Notes under the pieces: model-generated | Databases searched by the model: none | Told to the model about the DNA's origin: nothing | Seen by the model: only the letters and a program-made list of their open reading frames with translations | Position numbers and translations under genes: made by a program | Shown: positions 1 through 10,146 of the stretch, in pieces | Position numbering within the stretch: the first letter of the stretch is position 1 | Layout: each line of letters begins with the position of its first letter | Origin: Panopea generosa | Taxonomy: Eukaryota > Mollusca > Bivalvia > Adapedonta > Hiatellidae | DNA length: 64,000 nt | Assembly: GCA_029582155.1 (NCBI GenBank) | Contig: CM055903.1 | Coordinates: forward strand, 35,320,353 to 35,384,352 | Direction: 5' to 3'

Positions 1-549
1 CTTGGTTGCGTCTGTGTTTCAAATGGTTCTTTTACCAAATATCATTTCTTCGATATATGTGCTATGTAATGATATGACTGCTGCGATTGGTATAACTTTC
101 CATCAAACTTTTATCTCTCAAAGTGTGTGACGATCATTGGAAAATATGACTCGATGCAAGGGATAAGAATGGCATTCATGCCATTATTGGTTTCGTTAAT
201 AAAGTTGTGGATACTGTTCACTCTTAAATCATTTATGATAAAACCATTTTTAAAATAATTTTGTTTTGTTGAGAGTTGACTACTCTGGTGTTATTGCAAA
301 ATATTTTAATAATTTGAGACAGGTCGCAAAGATGTATAGTGTATACATGTAACCAGAGCCTCGTGTGCTGATGCTCTGGAGTCTTCAAAATTTAAAAGTA
401 GATATCTATGTTACACAGGCCTTTACCTATATAATATAATTATATCCAACTGTAGACATAGCATTCAAGGGACAAAACTCAACACAACATAAATATAATA
501 GCCAATATATACAATAACTATGATAAGTATATACACATGCACGTACACG

Positions 550-700
550 CAGAAGTAACGACAGGGGTCAACTCCTTGGAACAATCAATAGCAACCCGCC
601 ATTGCCATGACACCTGGCTAACGGGTACAACCGGGTACATCCGACCTCGCACTTCACTTTGTCGTCACATCATAAACCGAGACAGTTGAAATAAAGGTGT
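550..700 (+). repeat. Dispersed repeat family E, copy 1
   Basis: The block containing GACAGGGGTCA, CTCCTTGGAAC and CCGCCATTG recurs, diverged, at 29371-29432 and 33510-33612. Copies 1 and 3 also share a downstream ACCTCGC. No coding capacity or termini were recognised. The core also resembles the unit of the 53-bp array at 22822-23655. Confidence 0.45.
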
Positions 701-794
701 CCAGCCGGGCTATTTCTTACGAATACGGCAGCATACACATGTGTATAATGTAAACAACAGTTCATTACATCCAAACAACTCCAAAAATACGTAA

Positions 795-984
795 GACAGT
801 AATGTAATTGATTTAGTGTTGGCCGCTCACGTCAGAGATTGCGGGTTCGATTCCCAGCTCGACCCGATGTCTCTCATAAATCAACACTCAGTACTGGTTC
901 TACCCAGGAAATGGATTCGATAGCGGTTCATATAAGCTATGGGCTTTCATCGCAATCGAGCTTAAACATGAGTATAAACTAAAT
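795..984 (+). mobile_element. tRNA-derived SINE, copy 1
   Basis: The head has a Pol III B-box-like GGTTCGATTCC at 844-854 and an A-box-like region near 811-830 (GATTTAGTGTTGGCCGCTCA). It is followed by a non-tRNA body with CCAGGAAATGGATTCGA, TATAAGCT and CAATCGAGCT. The same head-plus-body order is found at 52728-52898 (+) and 44651-44800 (-), so this is a dispersed family rather than a tRNA gene. The tRNA-like arms do not form a complete cloverleaf. Confidence 0.75.
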
Positions 985-2179
985 ACTCTCAAAATTATCT
1001 CATTTTGAAGTAATTTCAATAAATATGCATATCACATGTTTATATATAAATTATATTAGTATGGTATGTTGAAAGATTGTTCGCCCCGATCCTCTTTACA
1101 CATTATTTTGGTGATCGATATTTTAAAAAAAATAATCTGATATCAACTTTCAATGTAATAAAAATGTATGGAAAGTGTCTTGCCGTCTTAAATGTGACAT
1201 TCTATAATAAATTACTAAATTTATAAATAAAAGAGCAGTCATAATACATTACACAGGCTTAGACGCAGTCAACTTGCCAAATAAAAGACCCCCACATGTT
1301 ATTGTTTTAAAATAATTAGGCAGAAAAGTTACAACATTCTTTAAGATATTGATACTTAATTAAATAGCATGGCATAAGCTATTAAAGGTTGCATATTTCA
1401 CTTTAGAATTGTGTATGTGATATGCATATATGCGCAAGAATGTTTCTTCTAAATTCGGCTATTCCTAAAATAACTCAATTAATAACATAACAACTGCTCG
1501 AAACGTTCAAGATAGTGCGATTTGAAAGATAGTCGCGGCAACCGTAAATTCTACGTAGTTGTGGTTACTGCACCTGTTAATACATTATATAGATTTTATT
1601 ATTTAATTTATTAAACAAACTATATTATGCGAGGCTCTATCGAGCGTTTTATCATTTTTGCCAACGAGTTTGATAAATTCAATAATAAATGAATACAAAT
1701 GTAAGTTGTTTTTTATCATTAAACTCAGAAAAATAGTACATGTGCATTGACCATTTATTTAACACATGATGTCAATAAGGAACGAGAAAAAGTCCAACAT
1801 ATATGTTTCCGTCATACGTCGTATGGCGTAACGTCTCAAAATAACGTCATTTTATCATGACAAATCGATGTCATTTCTATATTCGGGGAAGTCGGAGCGT
1901 AGTTCTTCATTTTATCTGCGAGAGCCGAGTTAAACGGAAAATACCGAATCATGAATCAGAAGTGATTTTTCACTAGGTTTATATAATACATATGTCATAG
2001 GTTTGTTTGATCAACACTCCTGCGCCGTAAGTTATGTGGTAAATCGTACATGAGATAGCACCCATATATAATAAAATACTGGTACATTTATTGTCTACCA
2101 AAAGTCAAATGATATTTTAATCATTATTTATTATTGCATTATACTGTCGTTAAGTCAAAGCCACAAATTCCATCAAAAT

Positions 2180-2638
2180 ACCGGCTTAGTGGTGTACCAA
2201 CACTATCAACGGCTTTGGTGTAAATACCGCCTTAGTGGTGTACCAACACTATCAATGGCTTTGATGTAAATACCGCCTTAGTGGTGTACCAACACTATCA
2301 ATGGCTTGGATGTAAATACCGCCTTAGTGGTGTACCAACACTATCAATGGCTTTGATGTAAATACCGACTTATGGTGTACCAACACTATCAATGGCTTTG
2401 ATGTAAATACCGCCTTAGTGGTGTACCAACACTATCAATGACTTTGATGTAAATACCGGCTTAGTGGTGTACCAACACTACCAATGGCTTTGATGTAAAT
2501 ACCGCCTTAGTGGTGTACCAACACTATCAATGACTTTGATGTAAATGCCTGCTTAGTGGTGTACCAACACTATCAATGGCTTTGATGTAAATACCGGCTT
2601 AGTGGTGTACTAACACTATCAATGGCTTTGATGTAAAT
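2180..2638 (+). repeat. 46-bp minisatellite, about 10 units
   Basis: Unit starts were measured at 2180 and 2226 (period 46). The unit contains GTGGTGTACCAACACTATCA followed by ATGGCTTTGATGTAAAT. Units are 90% or more alike by eye; one near 2366 is shortened by two bases. It lies in the inferred Wnt intron. Confidence 0.95.
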
Positions 2639-3847
2639 GCTTCATTTCAGTTGTTCAAATGGTATTGCTCGTTAAGGATAGGAACGAGATCTTCCAATTA
2701 ATTTACCATTTAATCATATGTCTTCCTGGAGCGTTATCTTGCATAACAGTTAGATGTATCTAGTGATATGTTCTCTTTCAACGTTAGAAACGGTGCGTTC
2801 AAGTTTAGATTTGAACTTGTAGCTCAAGATACATACAATATGTTTGGGGTTATGTTTTTTTTTTCCGAAAAAAGACAGTGTGATTAAAGAAATACACATT
2901 AGAATGACAAATCGTATTTGACGAACTAGAACCGAGTATTTTTGGAATGATCTTATGATAGCAAGATCACCCACACCGCTTGTAAAGATAGCAATGCTCA
3001 TCCAAGTTGTCTATTCAGAAACTATTACCGATAATAACTGAACACCGGCCATATTTGGTTACGTGCACCTGTATAGTTGTTTTAGTGTTTTGCTGTCATT
3101 GACGTAACTGCCATATCACTTTCTACGTCTTCATGAACATTCAACGGTTCTTCCGCGGAAAGACATTCTATTTCGATGTTATCAATACTTTCAACGGTGT
3201 CTGGTTTGCGTTCTTATAGCATAAACGTAAACCGATAGCCAGCATTTCATATTTTTCGTTGTAATTTGCATATAATATGACAATGAAATCGTGCCTCACT
3301 ATGCGAGCTACACGTTAAGTGCATTTTAATTAAGTGCCTGTTATCAACGGAATAGTTTCTACATTGATAAGATCGATTTTGTCATATGTGATTTATGGTA
3401 AATACTCGGGACGTTATGCAATGGGATACAAACGCCGAGTGTTATTGCTAGTTTATTACATGTGTCAATTGTCAATATGTCGTGACAAAGATAACGGACG
3501 CATCTCAAAACGACGGAAACTTAAAATGTGAAAAGAAAACTGAGAAACCATTGAATATTGAATTTTGCTACAAAGTTACAAATGATGTACACACAAATCA
3601 ATGCTATTGCAGAGGCGTTAAGTGAGAAAATAGTGCAGCTGACAAGGGGGAAAATTACCATAGAAATAGTTTTTATTGCTTCTAGAAAATGAACAACTAC
3701 TTTTTTAAAACGTTTCATGAGAAGATTCATTTTCCTTAAATATGTCTACGAATATGCCAGTTAATTGAAATATATCAGAATTCATTTTGATTATATATAT
3801 GGTTTATTCCATACACATCCGTTTGTCCATTATCATGTTAGTACTAT

Positions 3848-4450
3848 GTAAGTAAGTAAGTAAGTAAGTACATAATTTATTATAGTCACATGTACATGGC
3901 ATACATGACAAAGAGACATGATACAACAAAGATAAATAAATAGCACCCGGCCCAATGGGCCTATTAAGTCACCTACATTTAAAAAGTAGTTGTGACACAC
4001 CATGGATATGTCGAGTGGAAATAGTTATATAACTTGTGGCTACACTGGACTTCATGAAATCATTCTTATTATATTATATTCCTTTTATAGTTGTGTATGA
4101 ATGAAATCGATTTAAAAGTTAATCGAGCAAATAACACGAAAGAGTTATGTATCAATATCATATATCAATGTTCATACATAAATAATATTTCGTCTAATAT
4201 CATAAGCGTTGAATATATTTTTTGCAACTTCTCTTGATATGTTTGCATCAAATATGACATGTTTTATGAGCTTGAAGAGTTTTATAAGTATTGTCATCAA
4301 AGATATCACCAAAATGTATTTTCTCTTAAATGCATATACAGTTAACAGTATAATAAAATGTGTATTTCATCTTCAACAGACTGCATTTCACAGACTCTTC
4401 GTGATTATTTGTATAAACTGACTGTGATCAAAGGAATAGTCGGTGTAAAT
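3848..4450 (-). mobile_element. 5'-truncated, decayed LINE: reverse transcriptase C-terminus plus 3' tail
   Basis: Read on the minus strand, about 4410-4335 encodes RRVCEMQSVEDEIHILLYC. This matches the cysteine/histidine C-terminal region (C...VEDE-H-LL-C) seen after the reverse transcriptase domain of many LINE ORF2 proteins. Reading on, about 4205 gives SREVAKNIF, comparable to the terminal AKF/AKY block, and a stop falls at 4172-4174. Several in-frame stops make it a pseudogene. The 3' UTR (3870-3990) resembles that of the LINE at 23656 in layout (GGCC/GGCT hairpin, then TGTACATGTGACT, then AATAAAT). It ends in a tetranucleotide tail, (TTAC)n on the minus strand, at 3848-3870. Confidence 0.65.
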
Positions 4451-4516
4451 AATGAACAATTGGATCAATCTAATATATTATACACACATGACTCGAATAA
4501 GAAAAAACCACCAGAT

Positions 4517-5869
4517 GCATTTGGTTAAATTAAATATGTCCCTAAAAATGGGTATATAAAACTATTTGGTTTTATTAAATATGTCCCTAAGAATGGGTAT
4601 ATGAAACTATTTGGTTTGATTAAATATGTCCCTAAAATTGGTATATGAAAACATTTGGTTTGATTAAATAGGTCCCTAAGAATGGGTATATGAAAACATT
4701 TGGTTTGATTGAATATGTCCCTAAGAATGGGTATATGAAACTATTTGGTTTCATTAGATATGTTCCTAAGAATGGGTATATGAAAACATTTGGTTAGATT
4801 AAATATGTCCCTAAGCATTGTAATATGAAACTATTTGGTTTCATTAGATATGTTCCTAAGAATGCGTATATGAAAACATTTGGTTAGATTAAATATGTCC
4901 CTAAGCATTGTAATATGAAACTATTTGGTTTCATTAGATATGTTCCTAAGAATGGGTATATGAAAACATTTGGTTTGATTAAATGTGTCCTTAAGAATTG
5001 TAATATGAAACTATTTGGTTTCATTAGATATGTTCCTAAGAATGCGTATATGAAAACATTTGGTTAGATTAAATATGTCCCTAAGCATTGTAATATGAAA
5101 CTATTTGGTTTCATTAGATATGTTCCTAAGAATGCGTATATGAAAACATTTGGTTAGATTAAATATGTCCCTAAGCATTGTAATATGAAACTATTTGGTT
5201 TCATTAGATATGTTCCTAAGAATGCGTATATGAAAACATTTGGTTAGATTAAATATGTCCCTAAGCATTGTAATATGAAACTATTTGGTTTCATTAGATA
5301 TGTTCCTAAGAATGGGTATATGAAAACATTTGGTTAGATTAAATATGTCCCTAAGCATTGTAATATGAAACTATTTGGTTTCATTAGATATGTCCCTAAG
5401 AATGGGTATATGAAAACATTTGGTTTGATTAAATATGTCCTTAAGAATTGTAATATGAAACTATTTGGTTTGATTAAATATGTCCCTAAGAATGCGTATA
5501 TGAAAACATTTGGTTTGATTAAATGTGTCCTTAAGAATTGTAATATGAAACGATTTGGTTTGATTAGATATGTCCCTAAGAATGCGTATATGAAAACATT
5601 TAGTTTGATTAAATACGTCCCTAAGAATGGGTTTATGAAAACATTTGGTTTGATTAGATATGTCCTTAAGAATGGATATATGAAAACATTTGGTTTGATT
5701 AGATCTGTCCCTAAGAATAGGTATATGATACATTTGATTTGATTAAATATGTCCCTAAGAATGGGTATATGATACATTTGGTTTGATTAAATATGTCCCT
5801 AAGAATGGGTATATGAAAACATTTGGTTTGATTAGATATGTCCCTGAGAATTAGTATATGAAACTATTT
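4517..5869 (+). repeat. 45-bp minisatellite with 90-bp higher-order form, about 30 units
   Basis: The unit is 45 bp and contains ATATGTCCCTAAGAATGGGT and ATGAAAACATTTGGTTTGATT-like halves. From about 4780 to 5400, alternating A and B variants give a 90-bp dimer (for example AATGCGTATA at 5041 and 5131). Because 45 is a multiple of 3, reading frames stay open on both strands (5365-5742 + and 5334-5777 -). These are by-products of the period. It lies 540 bp upstream of the Wnt exon. Confidence 0.95.
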
Positions 5870-6383
5870 TAATTGCCATTGATAAAGATTAACATTACAT
5901 TTAAGTATGTTTAAAATGAAATATTTAAAAAAAAATGGATAAGACTGATCCAATTAGTTTAAACTGTTTATACATTTAGAAAGATAATTAGTTTGTCATT
6001 TCTTCTGCACGCATGTATGTTATTTTTTATAATTACTTTATATGTATTGATTATGTATGTGTAATGTTGGCTGTGTCTTTTGAATACTGCGTCTGGTGTA
6101 GCACATAATAGTTTCGTATTTTCTTAATAGTTTTCTATACTGAGTTACACTGAGATGATATCGTCCCATTGGTGCAATAATGAAATAAAAAGGCTCTTGG
6201 TACCTTTTTGCACTAATGAAGCGATATATGTGATTATGTCTTGTTGTATTTTAGAGTCTTAGTTAATATTTAATTAAGGCAATGTTGGTGAAACTCATGT
6301 CTCTGAGATGACATATGTGATATTGTTCTGTGTCCTGATTATGTAGTTTGTGTATCGCGCACGCAATTCTCATATTAAACTTT

Positions 6384-6407
6384 ACACTTTTCTTTTTTTA
6401 ATTCCAG
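6384..6407 (+). promoter_or_regulatory. Splice acceptor of the Wnt terminal exon
   Basis: A pyrimidine-rich tract (ACACTTTTCTTTTTTTAATT) runs into CCAG at 6404-6407. The exon then opens GCT GTC AAA GAC AAC in frame with the Wnt sequence, so the intron is phase 0. The methionine at 6423 is internal, not a start codon: the AVKDNM string belongs to the conserved Wnt block. Confidence 0.85.
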
Positions 6408-6890
6408 GCTGTCAAAGACAACATGGCTACAGAGTGTCGATGCCATGGAACATCAGGTGCCTGTACGATGAAAACGTGTTGGAGACGATTACCTCCCTTT
6501 AGAGAAATTGGAAGTTATTTATTTAAGCAATATGACGATGCCCGAATGGTCGTCCCTTTACTTGGCGGGCGATTACGACGACCAAAGTTCTTAATTATTA
6601 AAAAATCCAAAAAACCAAATAAAAAACCTCGCCGGAGAGACTTAGTTCATCTTGACAAATCTCCTAATTTTTGTGAATATAATATAAATACGGGGTCATT
6701 AGGTACAGTAGGGAGAAACTGCAATAAAAGTTCAGATGCAAACGATGGGTGCTATCTGATGTGCTGTGGCCGCGGCTACAACACCCATCAATATACGAAG
6801 ACTTCGCAGTGTAATTGTACATTTCACTGGTGCTGTAAAGTAAACTGTAGAAATTGCACCGAGAAAAGGTTGGAGTACACTTGTAAATAA
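6408..6890 (+). CDS. Wnt7: Wnt ligand, 3'-terminal exon (Wnt7-like), partial at 5'
   Basis: Wnts are secreted, lipid-modified glycoproteins that bind Frizzled and LRP5/6 receptors. This exon encodes the last 160 residues. Numbered from the acceptor, residues 10-19 are CRCHGTSGAC; Ser16 (codon 6453-6455) is the site corresponding to the palmitoleoylated serine that Porcupine modifies. KTCW and LPPFREIG follow. A lysine/arginine-rich linker (about 65-77) comes after KFLIIKK, then DLVHLDKSPNFC, LGTVGRNCNKSS, CCGRGYNTHQYTK (119-131), HWCC and a terminal YTCK. All 16 cysteines expected of the Wnt C-terminal half are present. CCGRGYNTHQYTK plus QCNC and the FLIIK-type linker fit Wnt7 better than Wnt2, 4, 5, 6 or 16. 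NKSS and the two NCT sequons are possible N-glycosylation sites. In vertebrates the Wnt7 linker is what RECK recognises; whether that applies here is unknown. The upstream exons are outside the window. Family assignment is certain; the subfamily is from remembered consensus sequences. Confidence 0.93.
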   Translation, partial: AVKDNMATECRCHGTSGACTMKTCWRRLPPFREIGSYLFKQYDDARMVVPLLGGRLRRPKFLIIKKSKKPNKKPRRRDLVHLDKSPNFCEYNINTGSLGTVGRNCNKSSDANDGCYLMCCGRGYNTHQYTKTSQCNCTFHWCCKVNCRNCTEKRLEYTCK

Positions 6891-6939
6891 GAAACAATGA
6901 AATATATGTGTGACGTAAATGTTACGTAATTGTCACGTG

Positions 6940-6945
6940 AATAAA
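6940..6945 (+). terminator. Candidate poly(A) signal of the Wnt gene
   Basis: AATAAA lies 50 bp after the TAA stop (6888-6890) and overlaps a CACGTG (6934-6939). If used, the 3' UTR is under 100 bp and ends before the 51-bp array. No transcript data are available, so a longer UTR cannot be excluded. Confidence 0.45.
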
Positions 6946-7019
6946 ATGAATTAGCATAGATGAAAGCGGCGATAATATACGTAAACGTTGACGTACATTT
7001 ACATGTTACGTGAATGAAT

Positions 7020-7318
7020 GCATGTGACAATATTGTATAGCCACGTGTAAATGGATATCAGTTATCGACGGCATGTGACAATATTGTATAGCCACGTGTA
7101 AATGGATATCAGTTATCGACGGCATGTGACAATATTGTTTAGCCACGTGTAAATGGATATCAGTTATCGACGGCATGTGACAATATTGTATAGCCACGTG
7201 TAAATTGATATCGGTTATCGACGGCATGTGACAATATTGTATAGCCACGTGTAAATGGATATCAGTTATCGACGGCATGTGACAATATTGTATAGCCACG
7301 TGTAAATGGATAGCGGTT
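7020..7318 (+). repeat. 51-bp minisatellite, about 6 units, one CACGTG per unit
   Basis: CATGTGACAATATTGT starts at 7021 and 7072 (period 51). Each unit carries TAGCCACGTGTAAATGGATA and a GTTATCGACGG end. A decayed partial unit follows at about 7352-7390. The period is 17 codons, which explains an open minus-strand frame at 7006-7299. It begins 130 bp after the Wnt stop codon. Confidence 0.95.
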
Positions 7319-7390
7319 AAATGAACCTATGACGAAGCAAGTATTTTTCTTACAACGGCATGTAACAGTAAGATGCAATGCACGTGTAAA

Positions 7391-9847
7391 TATATATATA
7401 TATAAATCAACTTATAAAAGAGCATGTGACATTATTAGAGTAGGTATCAAAACTATAGTAGTATAAACTACATTGTAAATGACATTGTAGTGACAGCGGC
7501 TGTTAAAGATAAATGTCAAAATGTATGATGAAGAAATGATAAAAGACATGTTGTGTGTTGACTTCACAAAGATTCTTTCATAATCAACATGTAACTAGTT
7601 CTTAGACAAATTTCATGGACATCGGAATTTATCTACTTGCCAGGCTAGCAAAAAGTTTTATGAAGCTGTGAAGTAAATAATGAAATGTTTCAAAAAACAA
7701 ACACAACTCAAACATTGAATTATTTTTAAGAGTTAAACGCAACGTTAATTCGGTTTTTGTATAGAACATTGTAGATATCCGTATAGTGCACATTCGAGTG
7801 CGTGACCAGAGTCTTTCAGAGAGTATGGAATTCCGGCGGCAGAGTGCATTCGAGAACGAAACTCGAGTTCATACTCTATGTTGGTGTTCGTGTAATGTGA
7901 TCAGTTGTAAAAAAAATCATATTAGCTGTAAGAAGGTGCTAAATATGCATGTACGGTCTTTCTAGCACATTTGTGTATATGTATAAAATACCGGCGAATA
8001 ACACATAAAAAGCACATATATAGGAAGCTAATATACATGTAGACCCTATATAGGTAACGCATTTTCAATATTTAGACGTCTGGTTGATGTTTCATAAATT
8101 TTGGTTTCGATAAAGACCTTTGTATTTTATATTCTTAGCAGCAGTGCTATTGGGTGTTCGAGGCAAACTGAGTAATTTTATGTATTCAGAATTTGGACGT
8201 AACGGTTGTTTTTGGAGTCTTAAAAATATGTAAAACCTTACCCAATTGTATATTATGGATAACCTAAAATATATATTTTAGAGAATCAGTTGCACACGAA
8301 AAACATAATAAACAGGTCATATAAAATATGATAATGCTAAAGACGTGGAAAATAAGCGTTATGGGTTTCATTGCTGTATGTGTATATTTAGTACCTGCTT
8401 ATAGCTTGTTTATGTCTGTAAATCTGTTTTTGTCAAACTATAGAAAATGACTGTTATTATGCATATGAGTGAAGGATGTGTGTAACATTACTGCGGTGAG
8501 CTTCTGTTTTTCGTTCTTTTAAAGACGTAAGAGATGATTTTGTGATTTTTTTTATAGATTTACCAAGTGAATGGTAAATTGCACCATCAGGGGTGAGTTT
8601 CACATAAACCAACGACTATTCATTATTTTGTATATCCATCCAAATGAAACTAAAATACGACTGACATCATGCGTGTGGAACATAGTATATTTTCCGGAAT
8701 ACAATCGTTTGAAACATCAAAATTTGAATATACAACGAAATAATCGAAAATTGACTTACGGCGATATTTATCGCAAGTTATGTTGTGACCCCACACTATT
8801 AAAATATTGTTCAACAGTTTGGTTAACCATCAGACTATTTCATTTCGTCCTAAGAGAACAAGTTTTGAGCACCAAATAATGCGTGATGGCAAATAAAGCA
8901 ATATTACAATCTCAGTTTTGCACAAAAAAGAATAAAATAATTTATAATGATAAATGTAGCATTTGATAAATTATTTTGGGATTTTTTTTGTTCTATGCAT
9001 TATTCAAAAAATATGAAATGCGCTCCTTCGATACACTTAAATATCAGTTTAATACCCTTTTCAAAATATCGTTTACAAATTTAGAACTAGATATTCGTTT
9101 TCGGGCAGGACGGTTAATACATTATTCTAGTATTCTATTGTCCATTTGACCAAAAATACATTGTCATTTTTAGTTTCAATCATAATATATTGGTCGTTAA
9201 TTTAAAGGTAAAACCTTGAATTCTTTGAATTCGTATTTAATAATTTCCAAATATCTTATATTGGAGTGTGTTTAAGTCCTTGAAAGTTCAAACACGATAT
9301 CGATTAATAACTATGTAAATAAAATGAAATTGTTGCAATTTTTACAATAAAGAATAGAGATAGTTTACTTGTATTGGTCATGTCTAGATAAATATAGAGC
9401 CCAACTTGCTTCACCCAAAACTATTATTTGCAATACTGCGATATAAGTTATGATAAGCACAATGTCTATTATTACTGGGTTGAACATTTAGAAAGAAAGT
9501 GTTAATATTTATGTATGTAAGTATGGCACGGTCTTTGGTAATTTTCATATTGGGAATTCCCAAAACTATTTTTATGTTCAGATGCAAATTATCTCTATAT
9601 GGAAACATCTTTTGATGAACTCTGTTTGTTGCAGATCGTTTGATATTACATTATCAGCGTTTTAGACACAACCAAATGTTAAAGATACCTTTCACGAACA
9701 GACGCAATAGAACAGTTTGTTTCTTTCTTCTCTCGGTTAAGTTCAGGGACACTTTTATCAATTTTTTTTTTATCACAATAATAGTTTTACGTGCTGGGTG
9801 ATAGCCGTAATATGCTCCTCGTACTTTAAATTTGACCCAGTCATTTC
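7391..9847. other. No recognised feature
   Basis: AT-rich intergenic or UTR sequence. The longest stop-free frame is 8571-8879 (+, 102 codons). It has no signal peptide, domain or repeat I recognise and is not supported as a gene. Confidence 0.5.
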
Positions 9848-9908
9848 TTGGGATCATAGAGTGTTTTTCCTTGGAATCATGGAATGTTTTTCCTTGGAAT
9901 CATGGAGT
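9848..9908 (+). repeat. 23-bp direct repeat, about 2.6 units
   Basis: CTTGGAATCATGGAATGTTT-type units start at about 9848, 9870 and 9893. It is a short array 35 bp upstream of the unrelated 29-bp array. Confidence 0.8.
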
Positions 9909-9943
9909 CCGTCAGAAATGCTAGAGAAAAGAATATCTATTTA

Positions 9944-10146
9944 CCCAAGGCGTGAGAGGTGTTGCGTTTTTACCCTAGGCGTGAGAGGTGTTGCGTTTTT
10001 ACCCAAGGCGTGAGAGGTGTTGCGTTTTTACCCAAGGCGTGAGAGGTGTTGCGTTTTTACCCAAGGCGTGAGAGGTGTTGCGTTTTTACCCAAGGCGTGA
10101 GAGGTGTTGCGTTTTTACCCAAGGCGTGAGAGGTGTTGCGTTTTTC
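9944..10146 (+). repeat. 29-bp minisatellite, 7 near-identical units
   Basis: The unit contains CCCAAGGCGTGAGAGGTGTT followed by GCGTTTTTA, with starts at 9944 and 9973. Only one base differs among the units (CCCTAGG in the second), which suggests recent amplification. Confidence 0.95.

Larger units (their letters stand above)
1..6407 (+). other. Distal part of the last intron of the Wnt gene
   Basis: Inferred intron, because the Wnt exon at 6408 opens directly after a splice acceptor and no other Wnt-type coding block (cysteine-rich, WEWGGC-like) is visible upstream on the + strand. The last intron is therefore at least 6.4 kb. It holds a dispersed repeat (550-700), a SINE (795-984), a 46-bp array (2180-2638), a minus-strand LINE relic (3848-4450) and a 45-bp array (4517-5869). 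The stretches 1-549, 985-2179, 2639-3847 and 5870-6383 are AT-rich with nothing else recognised. Short open frames there, such as 2750-3001 and 3334-3531, look like chance. Confidence 0.6.

Noticed and set aside
4517-5869. Repeat proteins on both strands of the 45-bp array
   Set aside because: A period divisible by three and no stop in the unit explain the open frames.
6423-6425. ATG at 6423 as the start of a short cysteine-rich secreted protein
   Set aside because: The five in-frame codons before it (AVKDN) belong to the conserved Wnt block and follow directly on a splice acceptor; there is no signal peptide after it.
8571-8879. 102-codon open frame as a gene
   Set aside because: No recognisable motif or signal; length is compatible with chance in this much sequence.
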